Source: DATLFP01 sp035540955
GTDB lineage: Bacteria; Actinomycetota; Acidimicrobiia; Acidimicrobiales; CADCSY01
Direction of reading: 5' to 3'
DNA length: 64,000 nucleotides
NCBI GenBank assembly: GCA_035540955.1
Contig: DATLFP010000009.1
Span: forward strand, 1 to 64,000
This document shows, piece after piece, positions 55,827-64,000 of this stretch. The notes below the pieces were generated by a model, which had not been told where the DNA came from, did no database searches, and saw only the letters and a list, made by a program, of their open reading frames with translations. A program made the position numbers and the translations under genes. Within the stretch, counting starts at the first letter, position 1; each line of letters starts with the position of its first letter.

Positions 55827-57227
55827 GTGGCTGACCAGTTCGACGTCGTCGTCATCGGTGGAGGACCGGGGGGCTACGCCGCCGCCCTGTACGGCGCGGC
55901 CGCGGGGCTGAGCATCTGCCTGATCGAGTACGACAAGGTCGGCGGCACGTGCCTGCACCGCGGCTGCATCCCGGCCAAGGAGCTGCTCGAGTCGGCCCAC
56001 GTGTTCCGCACGGTGGCCCGGGCCGGCGACTTCGGCGTGGAGACCACGAGCCCGACCATGCAGCTCGCCACCACGATGGAGCGCAAGCAGCGCGTGGTCG
56101 ACGCCCTGTGGAAGGGGCTCGAGGGTGTGCTGAAGGGCCGGAAGGTGACGACCATCGCCGGCACCGGCCGCTACCGCGGCGGCGGCACCGTCGAGATCGA
56201 ACTCAACGACGGCAGCTCCCAGACCGTCGAGGGTCGCTCGGTCATCCTGGCCTCGGGGTCGGTGCCGCGCACCATCCCCGGCTTCGACGTCGACGGCCGG
56301 TTCGTCCTCACCTCCGACGAGGTCCTCGAGCTCGACGCGCTCCCGCGCACCGCGGCCGTCATCGGCGCCGGTGCCATCGGGTGCGAGTTCGCGTCGTTCC
56401 TGGCCGACGTCGGCGTGCAGGTCACGCTCCTCGAGGGGCTGCCCAAGATCCTGCCGGGCGCCGACGCCGACGTCGCCAACGTCGTGCTCCGCTCGTTCAA
56501 GAAGCGGGGGATCGACGTGCGCACCGGAGTCCGGATCACCGGACACGAGCCGGGCGAGTCGACCACCCGCGTGCAGATGGAGGGCAGCGAGCCGCTCGAG
56601 GTCGACACGGTCGTGGTGTCGGTCGGGCGGCGGCCGCTCTCGGAGAGCCTCGGCCTCGACGGCACCGGCGTGGAGGTCGACGAGCGAGGGTTCGTGAAGG
56701 TCGACCAGACGTGCCGCACGAGCGTGCCCGGCGTGTGGGCGGTGGGCGACCTCATCGCCACGCCCGCCCTCGCCCACATCGGCTTCGCCGAGGCGATCGT
56801 GGCGATCAAGGACATCCTCGGTGAGTCGCCGGTGCCCGTCGACTACGGCCGGGTGCCGTGGGCGATCTACTGCCACCCCGAGGTCGCGTTCGCCGGTCAC
56901 TCCGAGGAGTCGGCCCGGGAGGCGGGCTACGACGTCGTCGTGTCGAAGCACCAGTACCGCGGCAACGGGCGGGCGATGATCGTCGGCGACCCCGAGGGCC
57001 TGGTGAAGGTCATCGCCGCCAAGACCGACGACGGCCGCGCCGGGCAGGTGCTCGGTGTGCACATGGTCGGGCCGTGGGTGACCGAGCAGCTCGGCCAGGC
57101 CTACCTCGCCGTGAACTGGGAGGCGACCGTCGACGAGGTGGCCCACTACATCCAGCCCCATCCGACGCTCTCGGAGCTGTTCGGCGAGACCGTCATGGCC
57201 CTCACGGGTCGCGCGCTGCACGGGTAG
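55827..57227 (+). CDS. lpdA: Dihydrolipoyl dehydrogenase (E3)
   Basis: 466-residue FAD/NAD disulfide oxidoreductase that reoxidises dihydrolipoyl E2. Motifs are the FAD fold VVVIGGGPGGYAAALYGA, the redox pair GGTCLHRGCIPAKE, the NAD fold AVIGAGAIGCEFASFL and the C-terminal HPHPTLSE-like IQPHPTLSELFGE with the catalytic histidine/glutamate. GTG start 10 nt after the acyltransferase. It leads an operon with E2 and LipB-LipA. Confidence 0.95.
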   Translation: MADQFDVVVIGGGPGGYAAALYGAAAGLSICLIEYDKVGGTCLHRGCIPAKELLESAHVFRTVARAGDFGVETTSPTMQLATTMERKQRVVDALWKGLEGVLKGRKVTTIAGTGRYRGGGTVEIELNDGSSQTVEGRSVILASGSVPRTIPGFDVDGRFVLTSDEVLELDALPRTAAVIGAGAIGCEFASFLADVGVQVTLLEGLPKILPGADADVANVVLRSFKKRGIDVRTGVRITGHEPGESTTRVQMEGSEPLEVDTVVVSVGRRPLSESLGLDGTGVEVDERGFVKVDQTCRTSVPGVWAVGDLIATPALAHIGFAEAIVAIKDILGESPVPVDYGRVPWAIYCHPEVAFAGHSEESAREAGYDVVVSKHQYRGNGRAMIVGDPEGLVKVIAAKTDDGRAGQVLGVHMVGPWVTEQLGQAYLAVNWEATVDEVAHYIQPHPTLSELFGETVMALTGRALHG

Positions 57228-57237
57228 GAGACACGAC

Positions 57238-58644
57238 ATGGCCGACATCACGATGCCCCAGCTCGGTGAGACCGTCACCGAGGGGACGATCACCCGCTGG
57301 TTCAAGAAGGTGGGCGACACCGTCGCCGAGGACGAGGTGATCTTCGAGGTGTCGACCGACAAGGTCGACTCCGAGGTGCCCTCGCCGGTGTCGGGCACCC
57401 TCACCGAGATCCTCGTGCCCGAGGGCGACACCGTCGACGTCGGCACCGTGCTCGCCCGCGTGGGCGACGCCGCCGGCGCGCCGCCGCCGGCCGCCGCCGA
57501 GCCGGCTCCCGCGGCCGAGCCCGAGCCCGAGCCGGCGCCCGAGGCCGAGCCGGCGCCCGTTGCCGACGCCGCGCCGGCGCCTCCGCCCGCTCCCGCGCCG
57601 GCAGCGCCCGCCCCGGAGGCTCCGGCGCCCGCGCCCGCGCCCGCTCCCGCACCCGCCACCGCCGGCGGCGCCTCGCCGAACGGGGAGGGCCAGCTGCTGT
57701 CGCCGGTCGTGCGCCGGCTGATCAGCGAGCACGACCTCGACCCCGCCACCATCAGCGGTTCGGGGGCCGGCGGGCGCATCACCCGCGACGACGTCCTCGC
57801 CGTCATCGACGAGAAGGGTCGCTCGGCGCCGGCCGCCGCCCCTGCCCCGTCCGCGGCGCCCGCTGCCGCCCCCGCGCCGTCCGCGCCGGCGCCCGCCGCG
57901 GCGGCCGGACCGGCGCCGGCGGCCGGCGATCGCGACGAGGTCGTGCCCTTCACCAACATCCGGCGGCGGACGGCCGAGCACATGACGCGGTCGAAGGCCA
58001 CCTCGGCCCACGCGCTCGTCGCCATCGAGGTCGACTACGACAACGTCGACCGGGTCCGGCTGCCGGCCAAGGACGAGTTCCGGGCCGAGGAGGGCGTCGC
58101 CCTCACGTACCTGCCGTTCACCGCTCGGGCCGTGGTCGACGCCCTCCGCGAGTACCCGCAGCTGAACGCGTCGGTCGGCGAGAACGAGCTGATCGTCCAC
58201 CAGGACGTGCACCTCGGCTTCGCCGTCGACCTCAGCTTCGAGGGCCTCGTGGTGCCGGTGGTCCACCGCGCCGACGGGATGCGGCTGCGGGCCATCGCCC
58301 GGCAGGTGGCCGACCTCGCCGACCGCGCCCGCTCGAAGCGCCTGTCGCCCGACGACATCGCCGGGGGAACCTTCACGATCACCAACGTCGGCTCCTACGG
58401 CACGGTGCTCACGATGCCGGTGATCAACCAGCCGCAGATCGCCATCCTGTCGACCGACGGCGTCAAGCGCCGCCCGGTGGTGGTGACCCTGCCCGACGGC
58501 AGTGAGGCCATCGCCATCCATCCCACCGGCAACCTGGCGATGTCGTGGGACCACCGCGCCGTCGACGGCGCGTACGCGGCGGCGTTCATGGCCAAGGTGA
58601 AGGAGATCCTCGAGACCCGCGACTGGGCATCGGAGCTGGCATAG
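57238..58644 (+). CDS. 2-oxoacid dehydrogenase E2 (dihydrolipoamide acyltransferase)
   Basis: 468-residue E2 with one N-terminal lipoyl domain (lysine in STDKVDSEVP, about residues 1-78), a long Ala/Pro/Glu linker, a peripheral-subunit-binding domain (LSPVVRRLISEHDL...ISGSGAGGRITRDDVLA), a second Ala/Pro linker and the catalytic core ending SWDHRAVDGAYAAAFM (His and Asp of HxxxDG). It could serve pyruvate (with AceE), 2-oxoglutarate or branched-chain complexes; E1 linkage is not local. Start ATG is 10 nt after lpdA. Confidence 0.93.
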   Translation: MADITMPQLGETVTEGTITRWFKKVGDTVAEDEVIFEVSTDKVDSEVPSPVSGTLTEILVPEGDTVDVGTVLARVGDAAGAPPPAAAEPAPAAEPEPEPAPEAEPAPVADAAPAPPPAPAPAAPAPEAPAPAPAPAPAPATAGGASPNGEGQLLSPVVRRLISEHDLDPATISGSGAGGRITRDDVLAVIDEKGRSAPAAAPAPSAAPAAAPAPSAPAPAAAAGPAPAAGDRDEVVPFTNIRRRTAEHMTRSKATSAHALVAIEVDYDNVDRVRLPAKDEFRAEEGVALTYLPFTARAVVDALREYPQLNASVGENELIVHQDVHLGFAVDLSFEGLVVPVVHRADGMRLRAIARQVADLADRARSKRLSPDDIAGGTFTITNVGSYGTVLTMPVINQPQIAILSTDGVKRRPVVVTLPDGSEAIAIHPTGNLAMSWDHRAVDGAYAAAFMAKVKEILETRDWASELA

Positions 58645-58646
58645 CC

Positions 58647-60242
58647 GTGCTCCACGTCCGGTGGCTCGGTCGGGTCCGCTACCGCGACGCGCACGCGCTG
58701 CAGCGGGGGCTGTACGAGCACTCGGCCGACGACCACCTGCTCCTGCTCGAGCACGCGCCGGTCTACACGCTCGGGGTGCGGGCCGACCTCGCCAACGTGC
58801 TTGTGCCGCCGGCCGACGTCGGCGCCGAGCTGGTCCGGGCCGACCGGGGCGGCGACGTCACCTACCACGGCCCCGGCCAGCTGACCGGCTACCCGATCCT
58901 CACCGTGCCCGGCCGCCGCGGTGGGGGCATGGCCGACACCGTGGCCTACGTGCGGTCGGTGGAGCAGGTCGTGATCGACGCGCTCGCCGACCTCGGCGTC
59001 GCCGCCGGCCGCCTCGACCGCTACCCCGGCGTCTGGATCGACGACCGCAAGGTGTGCGCGGTGGGCGTCAAGCTCTCGCGGGGCCGGTCGATGCACGGGT
59101 TCGCCCTCAACGTCGACACCGATCTCGCGATGTTCGACCACATCGTGCCGTGCGGCATCGCCGACAAGCAGGTCACGTCGCTGCGGGCCGAGGGCTTCGC
59201 AGTGGCGATGGCCGACGTCGTCGACGCCGTCGCCGCCCGCGCCGTCGAGCGGTGGGGCACCGCCGGCCACACCCGCGCCGACACCACCGAGTTCTCGGGT
59301 CGGCCGGGGCCCCAGGTGGGCCCGGAACAGCCCGAGATCTCCTCGACGTTGGTGCGGCTGCGCAAGGCGGGCGTGGCCGAGGGGCTGCCGATCGGGGAGC
59401 GCAAGCCCGAGTGGCTGCGGGCGCGGGCGACGATGGGTCGCGAGTACCTGGCCCTCAAGCGCACGATGCGCGACCTCGATCTCGTGACCGTGTGCGAGGA
59501 GGCCGGCTGCCCGAACATCTTCGAGTGCTGGGCCGACGGCACCGCCACGTTCATGATCAACGGCGAGCGGTGCACCAGGGCGTGCGGCTTCTGCCTCGTC
59601 GACACCCGCCACCCGCTGGCCCTCGACCCCGACGAGCCGGCCCGGGTGGCGGCCGCTGTCGAGCGTCTGGGTCTCTCGCACGCCGTCGTCACCGCCGTCG
59701 CCCGCGACGACCTCGACGACGGCGGGGCCGCCGCCTTCGCCGCCACCATCGACGCCATCCGCCGCCGGCGGCCGGGGTGCGCGGTGGAGGTCCTCGTGCC
59801 CGACTGCAAGGGCAACCCCGACGCGATCGCCACGATCGTCGACGCCCGTCCCGATGTGTTCAACCACAACCTCGAGACCGTGGCCCGCCTGCAGCGGGCC
59901 GTCCGGCCCTCCGCCGGCTACGCCCGGTCGCTGTCGGTCCTGGCCCGGGCCAAGGCCGCCGGCCTCACCACCAAGTCGGGCCTGATCCTCGGGATGGGGG
60001 AGACCGACGCCGAGGTGGTCGAGGCGCTCGCCGACCTGCGGGGCGTCGGCGTCGACATCGTGACCATCGGGCAGTACCTGCGGCCCACCGCCCGGCACCT
60101 GCCGGTGGCGCGGTGGGTGCCGCCGGCGACCTTCGACGCGCTGGCCGCCGCCGGCCGCGGCCTCGGCATCCCCCACGTCGAGGCGTCACCGATGACCCGG
60201 TCGAGCTACCACGCCCGCCAGGCCGCCGAAGCGGCGTCCTGA
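58647..60242 (+). CDS. Fused LipB (octanoyltransferase) - LipA (lipoyl synthase)
   Basis: 531-residue single reading frame. Residues about 1-210 are LipB: RGGDVTYHGPGQLTGYPI, the KVCAVGVKLSRGRSMHGF lysine and the catalytic cysteine in HIVPCGIADKQVTSL. Residues about 225-531 are LipA: auxiliary-cluster CEEAGCPNIFEC, radical SAM CTRACGFC, HNLETV and the C-terminal MTRSSYHA. Both activities should be intact. No stop or obvious ribosome-binding site separates them, and a GTG or ATG within could also start LipA alone. The gene starts 2 nt after the E2 stop, so lipoyl assembly is co-expressed with its E2 target. Confidence 0.9.
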   Translation: MLHVRWLGRVRYRDAHALQRGLYEHSADDHLLLLEHAPVYTLGVRADLANVLVPPADVGAELVRADRGGDVTYHGPGQLTGYPILTVPGRRGGGMADTVAYVRSVEQVVIDALADLGVAAGRLDRYPGVWIDDRKVCAVGVKLSRGRSMHGFALNVDTDLAMFDHIVPCGIADKQVTSLRAEGFAVAMADVVDAVAARAVERWGTAGHTRADTTEFSGRPGPQVGPEQPEISSTLVRLRKAGVAEGLPIGERKPEWLRARATMGREYLALKRTMRDLDLVTVCEEAGCPNIFECWADGTATFMINGERCTRACGFCLVDTRHPLALDPDEPARVAAAVERLGLSHAVVTAVARDDLDDGGAAAFAATIDAIRRRRPGCAVEVLVPDCKGNPDAIATIVDARPDVFNHNLETVARLQRAVRPSAGYARSLSVLARAKAAGLTTKSGLILGMGETDAEVVEALADLRGVGVDIVTIGQYLRPTARHLPVARWVPPATFDALAAAGRGLGIPHVEASPMTRSSYHARQAAEAAS

Positions 60243-60246
60243 CGCG

Positions 60247-60753
60247 TCAGTCGGCTGCGGCGCGGAACGCGGCGAACGCGTCGTCGCCGAAGAGCACGAA
60301 GCGCACGAGGTCGACGGCGGTGTCGGCCTCCCGCACCGCGGTGAGCGCCACCTCCGCGGCCTCGGCCACCGGGTAGCCGTAGACCCCGCACGAGATGGCG
60401 GGGAACGAGACGGAGCGGGCGCCCAGCTCGTCGGCCACCGCCAGCGACTGCGTGTGGCACGACGCCAGCAGGTGCTCGGGGTGATCGTGCTCGTCGTAGA
60501 CGGGGCCGACGGTGTGGATCACCCACCGGGCCTTGAGGCGGCCGGCGGTCGTGGCCACCGCCTGGCCGGTGGGGAGGCCGTCGGGGTAGGTCGTGCGGCG
60601 GATCTGCCGGCACACCTCGAGGATCTCGGGTCCGCCGGCCCGGTGGATGGCCCCGTCGACACCGCCGCCGCCGAGCAGCGACGAGTTGGCCGCGTTCACG
60701 ATGGCGTCGGTGTCCTCGTCGGTGAGATCGCCGCGCACCACCTCGATGTCCAC
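60247..60753 (-). CDS. Macrodomain protein (O-acetyl-ADP-ribose deacetylase-like)
   Basis: 168-residue macrodomain with MDIEVVRGDLTDEDTDAIVNAANSSLLGGGGVDGAIHRAGG and SFPAISCGVYGYPVAEAAEVAL, the MacroD/YmdB pattern in which the Asn and Asp near the phosphate site hydrolyse O-acetyl-ADP-ribose or mono-ADP-ribosyl groups. No partner sirtuin or ADP-ribosyltransferase is seen nearby. Divergent from the M24 peptidase gene across 16 bp. Confidence 0.93.
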   Translation of the reverse strand: MDIEVVRGDLTDEDTDAIVNAANSSLLGGGGVDGAIHRAGGPEILEVCRQIRRTTYPDGLPTGQAVATTAGRLKARWVIHTVGPVYDEHDHPEHLLASCHTQSLAVADELGARSVSFPAISCGVYGYPVAEAAEVALTAVREADTAVDLVRFVLFGDDAFAAFRAAAD

Positions 60754-60757
60754 GCTC

Positions 60758-60763
60758 TACTGT
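60758..60763 (+). promoter_or_regulatory. -10 box of the M24 peptidase gene (leaderless)
   Basis: TACTGT ends 6 nt before the GTG at 60770 and lies between the two divergent starts. Leaderless reading is consistent with other genes here; no -35 is clear. Confidence 0.35.
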
Positions 60764-60769
60764 CGCGCG

Positions 60770-61900
60770 GTGGCTCGGGTCGACACGCCAAGCGCCGGAT
60801 CGGCCTTCGCCGAGCGCGTCGCCCGCGCGCGGTCGCGCATGAGCGAGCTCGACGTCGACGTGCTGCTGCTCTCGGTGGGCGCCGACCTCCCGTGGCTCAC
60901 CGGCTACGAGGCCATGCCCCTCGAGCGGCTCACGATGCTCGTCCTTCCCCGCGACGGCGACGCCACCCTGCTCGTGCCCCGGCTCGAGGCGCCCCGCGTC
61001 GAGGAGCGCCCCGACGTGTTCGCCATCCTCCCGTGGGACGAGACCGACGACCCCGTCGGCATGGTGGCCAAGCTGGCGGCGGGCGCCGGCGCCATCGCCA
61101 TCGGCGACCGCACCTGGGCCCGGTTCCTCGTCGACCTCCACGCCCTGCTGCCCGGCGTCACCTGGCGGAAGGGCAGCGACGTGACCGCGCCGCTGCGGGC
61201 CCGCAAGGACGCGGCGGAGATCAGTGCTCTGCGGGCTGCGTCGGCCGCCGCCGACCGCGTCGCCGCCCAGCTCCAGGGCGGGGAGATCCCGCTCGTCGGC
61301 CGCACCGAGCGGGAGGTGTCGCGCGACCTCGGGCGGCGGCTCGTCGCCGAAGGCCACGCCCGGGTGAACTTCGCCATCGTCGCCGCCGGCGAGCACGCGG
61401 CGAGCCCGCATCACGAGCCGGGCGAGCGGGTCATCGACGCCGGCGAGATGGTGCTGTGCGACTTCGGCGGCACCATGCCCGACGGCTACTGCTCCGACAT
61501 CACCCGGTGCGTGTGGACCGGCGGCGACGTGCCGTCGCGCGTGCGTGACCTCTACGCCGTGCTGCAGGACGCGCAGGCGCGGGCCGTCGAGGCGGCGGTC
61601 GTCGGCACGCCGTGCGAGGACGTCGACGGCGTGGCCCGCCGGCTCATCACCGACGGCGGCTACGGGCCGCACTTCATCCATCGCACCGGTCACGGGATCG
61701 GCCTCGAGGAGCACGAGGACCCGTACCTCGTCGGCGGCAACTGCGAGCCGCTGGCGCCCGGCCACGCGTTCTCGATCGAGCCCGGCATCTACCTCGCCGG
61801 TGACGTCGGCGCCCGCATCGAGGACATCGTCGTCGCCACCGAGGCGGGGCCCGAGCCCCTCAACCACGTGACGCACGACCTCGTGGTGGTCGAGCGCTGA
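60770..61900 (+). CDS. M24 family Xaa-Pro-type aminopeptidase
   Basis: 376-residue creatinase/prolidase-fold metallopeptidase. An N-terminal non-catalytic creatinase-like domain precedes the metal site, whose ligands are seen in EMVLCDFGGTMPDGYCSDITR (two Asp), FIHRTGHGIGLEEHEDP (His), FSIEPGIYL (Glu) and ARIEDIVV (Glu). The full ligand set suggests activity on Xaa-Pro peptides or a related substrate. Its stop overlaps the following SDR start by 1 nt (TGATG). Confidence 0.92.
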   Translation: MARVDTPSAGSAFAERVARARSRMSELDVDVLLLSVGADLPWLTGYEAMPLERLTMLVLPRDGDATLLVPRLEAPRVEERPDVFAILPWDETDDPVGMVAKLAAGAGAIAIGDRTWARFLVDLHALLPGVTWRKGSDVTAPLRARKDAAEISALRAASAAADRVAAQLQGGEIPLVGRTEREVSRDLGRRLVAEGHARVNFAIVAAGEHAASPHHEPGERVIDAGEMVLCDFGGTMPDGYCSDITRCVWTGGDVPSRVRDLYAVLQDAQARAVEAAVVGTPCEDVDGVARRLITDGGYGPHFIHRTGHGIGLEEHEDPYLVGGNCEPLAPGHAFSIEPGIYLAGDVGARIEDIVVATEAGPEPLNHVTHDLVVVER

Positions 61901-62616
61901 TGGACCTCGGCATCCGTGACCGGGTGGCGGTCGTGGCGGCGTCGTCGAAGGGGCTCGGTCTCGCCAGCGCTCGGGCGCTGCGGGGCGAGGGCTGCCACGT
62001 CGTCGTGTGCAGCCGGGAGGAGACGGCGCTGCAGGCCGTCGCCGAGGAGCTGCAGGCTCCCGGCATCCGGCTCGACATCACCGAGCCCGACGCGCCGCAA
62101 CGGCTCGTCGACCTGGCGGTGGCCACCTACGGACGCCTCGACATCGTGGTGCCCAACGCCGGAGGTCCTCCGCCCGGAGCCGCCCTCGACGTGACCGACG
62201 AGCAGCTGCGCGACGCGTTCGAAGCGAACTGCCTGGCGTCGATCCGGCTGGTGCGGGCGGCGCTCCCGCACCTGGAGGCGCGGGAGTGGGGTCGCATCTG
62301 CATGATCACCAGCTACACGGTGAAGCAGCCGGCGCCGATGCTGGCGCTGTCGAACGTGGCCCGCACCGGGCTGTGGGCGTGGGTGAAGACGGCGGCGCCG
62401 GCGCTCGCCCCCAAGGGGATCACGCTCAACATGGCGGCGCCCGGCACCCACGCCACCGACCGCATGAAGCAGCTCGCCGGCGGCGCGCCGACTGGGCCGA
62501 TGGGCGACCCCGCCGACTTCGGCAAGGTGGTCGCCTTCCTCTGCTCCGAGCCCGCCGGCTACATCAACGGCGTCGCCCTCAACATCGACGGCGGCGCGGT
62601 CACCGGCCTCCTGTGA
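61900..62616 (+). CDS. SDR-family protein with altered active site
   Basis: 238-residue Rossmann protein with nucleotide motif VAASSKGLGLASARALRGEG and NAGG. The normal Tyr-x3-Lys is missing: the segment reads TSYTVKQPAPMLALSNVARTGLWAWVK, where SNVAR occupies the Tyr/Lys place. Such members of the BKR-like SDR group keep a fold and may use a different mechanism or none. The TGATG junction links it to the M24 peptidase. A noncanonical oxidoreductase or a binding protein are both possible. Confidence 0.82.
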   Translation: MDLGIRDRVAVVAASSKGLGLASARALRGEGCHVVVCSREETALQAVAEELQAPGIRLDITEPDAPQRLVDLAVATYGRLDIVVPNAGGPPPGAALDVTDEQLRDAFEANCLASIRLVRAALPHLEAREWGRICMITSYTVKQPAPMLALSNVARTGLWAWVKTAAPALAPKGITLNMAAPGTHATDRMKQLAGGAPTGPMGDPADFGKVVAFLCSEPAGYINGVALNIDGGAVTGLL

Positions 62617-62632
62617 CCCGCCCCGTCAAGAT

Positions 62633-62675
62633 CTCGGAGCATCCAGACCGGCTGTACCGGCTTGAATGCGCCGAG
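62633..62675. terminator. Hairpin between convergent genes (19-5-19 geometry)
   Basis: CTCGGAGCATCCAGACCGG pairs with 62657-62675 at 16 of 19 positions (one G-U) around CTGTA. It lies between the SDR stop and the opposing lipoprotein stop and suits a bidirectional terminator. Confidence 0.5.
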
Positions 62676-62682
62676 AACTGGA

Positions 62683-63219
62683 TCAGAGGGTGAGCGAGGT
62701 GAGCTCGTAGCGCACGGCGGGGGTGTCGACGTAGGCGAAGATGCCGAGCCGGGTCGACAGGCACCACGTGGAGACGGCCACGCCCTGCACGGGGATGGCG
62801 ATGCAGTCGAGGCCGTAGGGCGAGGTGAGGTCGGCGTCGCCGGCGTCGGCCCGGCGGGCGGTGGCCTCGATGGCGGCGGCCGGGTTGGCGGCGAGGAACC
62901 CCGAGAAGATGCCGAAGCGGGCGAGGGCGGCCTCGTCGGTGAGGTCCACGATCTCGCCGTCGACGGTCACGGTCAGCTCCGGCGGTGCGGAGACGACGAC
63001 CACGGTGTGCTCGCCGCCGCCGTTCTTGTTGAGCAGGTCGTAGCGGGCCTCGAAGGCGACCGTCGCCGGGTCGATGACGCGGTCGAGGAAGGCCCCCACG
63101 TCGGCCGGGACGTCCCGGTCGCGGTCGACGACGCCGCCCCCGTCGGGACCGCTGTCATCGCTGCCGGAGCACGACGCAACCGCCACCAGGAGGGCGATCG
63201 CGAGGGCTCGGCGCATCAC
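62683..63219 (-). CDS. Predicted lipoprotein of unknown function
   Basis: 178-residue protein with a signal peptide MMRRALAIALLVAVAS followed by the lipobox cysteine in VASCSGSDDS, so lipid-anchored on the outer face of the membrane. An Asp/Gly-rich linker precedes the mature region, which has two cysteines (LDCIAIPV, STWCLSTR) that may form a disulfide. No family was recognised. It diverges from the membrane protein at 63237 across about 17 bp. Confidence 0.78.
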   Translation of the reverse strand: MMRRALAIALLVAVASCSGSDDSGPDGGGVVDRDRDVPADVGAFLDRVIDPATVAFEARYDLLNKNGGGEHTVVVVSAPPELTVTVDGEIVDLTDEAALARFGIFSGFLAANPAAAIEATARRADAGDADLTSPYGLDCIAIPVQGVAVSTWCLSTRLGIFAYVDTPAVRYELTSLTL

Positions 63220-63236
63220 CCGTACCTTGACACGCC

Positions 63237-64000
63237 GTGATCCGGTTGGACGCCGCCACCGTGCTGCTGCAGTGGGCCACCGGCGGACTGCTGTTCCTGT
63301 GGGTCACGACCCGGCGCCGGGAGGTCGGCATCGGCTACGGCTGGCTCCTCCGCGGCAGCTACGGCGCGCTCGCCGCCGGCGCCGTGGTGGCCGGTGTCGC
63401 CCTCGAGCCGGTGCCCGTGCGCGACGTCGCCGCCGCGCTCGTGGTGGTGGCCACCGGCGCCGCCCTCGTGGTGTCGGTCGTCCGCCGGCGGGCCGGCGTG
63501 GCGGGGGAGCGGGCCGACGACGCTCGCCGCAGCGAGCGGGTGGCGGCCATGACCGGCATCGAGCGCGAGGCGTCGCCCACGGTGGCCGGCGTCGCCGAGT
63601 TCCCGCCGGCGCTCGACCTGGTCGCCCCCGCCATCGGCGCCATCGGCCTCGTCGCCGCCGCCCTCGATGCCGCCGGCGATCGGCCGGTGGTGGCGCTCGT
63701 GCGGACCCTCGTCGGCGCCGCCTTCCTCGGGGCCGTCACCGACGCCATGCTCCTCGGTCACTGGTACCTCGTGCAGCCCGGCCTGGCCCGCTCGTCGCTG
63801 CTCGAGCTGGTGCGGTGGACGGCGGTGCTCTGGCCCTTCGAGGTGGTGGCGATGCTCCTGCCCACCGGGATGCTGTCGGTGTTCACCGGCGCCGTGGACG
63901 ACGGGTACGGCGGCACCCTCGGCTGGACGTGGGCGATGTGCGCCGTGACCACCATCGGCCTGTGCTTCGTGACCAGGGCCGCGCTCCGGGAGCGCCAGTA
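63237..64000 (+). CDS. Multi-pass membrane protein, truncated by the window
   Basis: GTG at 63237 opens a frame of 254 complete codons that continues past the right edge. About seven hydrophobic segments are seen (near residues 6-22, 38-60, 66-84, 123-143, 152-170, 190-212 and 228-245), with histidine-containing LLGHWYLVQPG between the fifth and sixth and a charged cytosolic loop at 85-120. No stop occurs before the edge. It is not assigned to a family; a heme- or copper-related membrane protein is possible from the histidine but is not supported further. Confidence 0.65.
   Translation, partial: MIRLDAATVLLQWATGGLLFLWVTTRRREVGIGYGWLLRGSYGALAAGAVVAGVALEPVPVRDVAAALVVVATGAALVVSVVRRRAGVAGERADDARRSERVAAMTGIEREASPTVAGVAEFPPALDLVAPAIGAIGLVAAALDAAGDRPVVALVRTLVGAAFLGAVTDAMLLGHWYLVQPGLARSSLLELVRWTAVLWPFEVVAMLLPTGMLSVFTGAVDDGYGGTLGWTWAMCAVTTIGLCFVTRAALRERQ

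Noticed and set aside
57480..57930. Ala/Pro-rich repeats looked like a tandem repeat array.
   Set aside because: They are the expected flexible linkers of the E2 acyltransferase, between its lipoyl, subunit-binding and catalytic domains.
1..64000. CRISPR arrays, tRNA/rRNA genes, phage or IS elements.
   Set aside because: None seen: no regular direct repeats with spacers, no tRNA or rRNA sequence, and no transposase or integrase motif.

Overview
The window is a compact, very GC-rich (about 70% or more) bacterial chromosome segment with strong G/C third-position bias, many GTG starts and several leaderless promoters with a TANNNT box 6-8 nt before the start codon. Together with a mycothiol-type maleylpyruvate isomerase family enzyme, SUF-only Fe-S assembly, a homodimeric AceE and an ECF sigma/anti-sigma pair, this points to an actinobacterium, most likely of the class Acidimicrobiia. 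The class is inferred from gene content; no rRNA or tRNA gene is present to confirm it. No phage, IS element or CRISPR array was seen.

Layout. 1-6.6 kb: a split suf locus, with one sufC (+) at the left edge and a second sufC-sufS-sufU set (-), around an EAL/GGDEF protein and a pterin dehydratase. 6.6-10.6 kb: a minus-strand envelope-stress module (cupredoxin, ECF sigma, anti-sigma, M15 peptidase) with a candidate self-recognised ECF promoter. 10.7-13.4 kb: oligoendopeptidase F and a family 2 glycosyltransferase. 13.4-31.7 kb: a large surface-glycan region. The four-gene minus operon at 13.4-17.4 kb (GT4, WecB, APH-type kinase, ChbG-like deacetylase) diverges from a pyruvyl transferase. The eight-gene minus operon at 18.5-31.7 kb encodes a GH-GT2 membrane fusion, an ABC exporter, three related glycosyltransferases, a GT2-sulfotransferase fusion, a methyltransferase and a GT4. 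Nearly all of its genes overlap by 4 nt.

32-36 kb: nitroreductase, metallo-beta-lactamase-fold hydrolase and a VapBC-like pair in one minus-strand chain, then an acyl-CoA dehydrogenase, a small membrane protein and an unusual leader RNA with 16-nt complementarity to the 3' end of 16S rRNA. 36-47 kb: a mycothiol-type enzyme, alpha/beta hydrolase, GGDEF protein, HhH-GPD protein, AceE, an RNase HI-SLOG fusion, HyuA/HyuB and a SnoaL-like protein. 47-64 kb: transporters, two SDRs, an acyl-CoA ligase, ArgS, a 29-residue membrane peptide with an acyltransferase, and a lipoate block (E3, E2 and a fused LipB-LipA). The end holds a macrodomain protein, an M24 peptidase, a lipoprotein and a truncated membrane protein.

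The most unusual signals are three. (1) A 47-nt palindromic element occurs three times, once inserted in frame in a glycosyltransferase gene. (2) The 35.7-35.9 kb leader combines an anti-16S sequence, a possible mini-ORF, mutually exclusive pairings and a terminator-like hairpin. (3) The glycan operon carries an unrecognised domain in two different fusions. All function calls come from reading sequence motifs; no database search was run.
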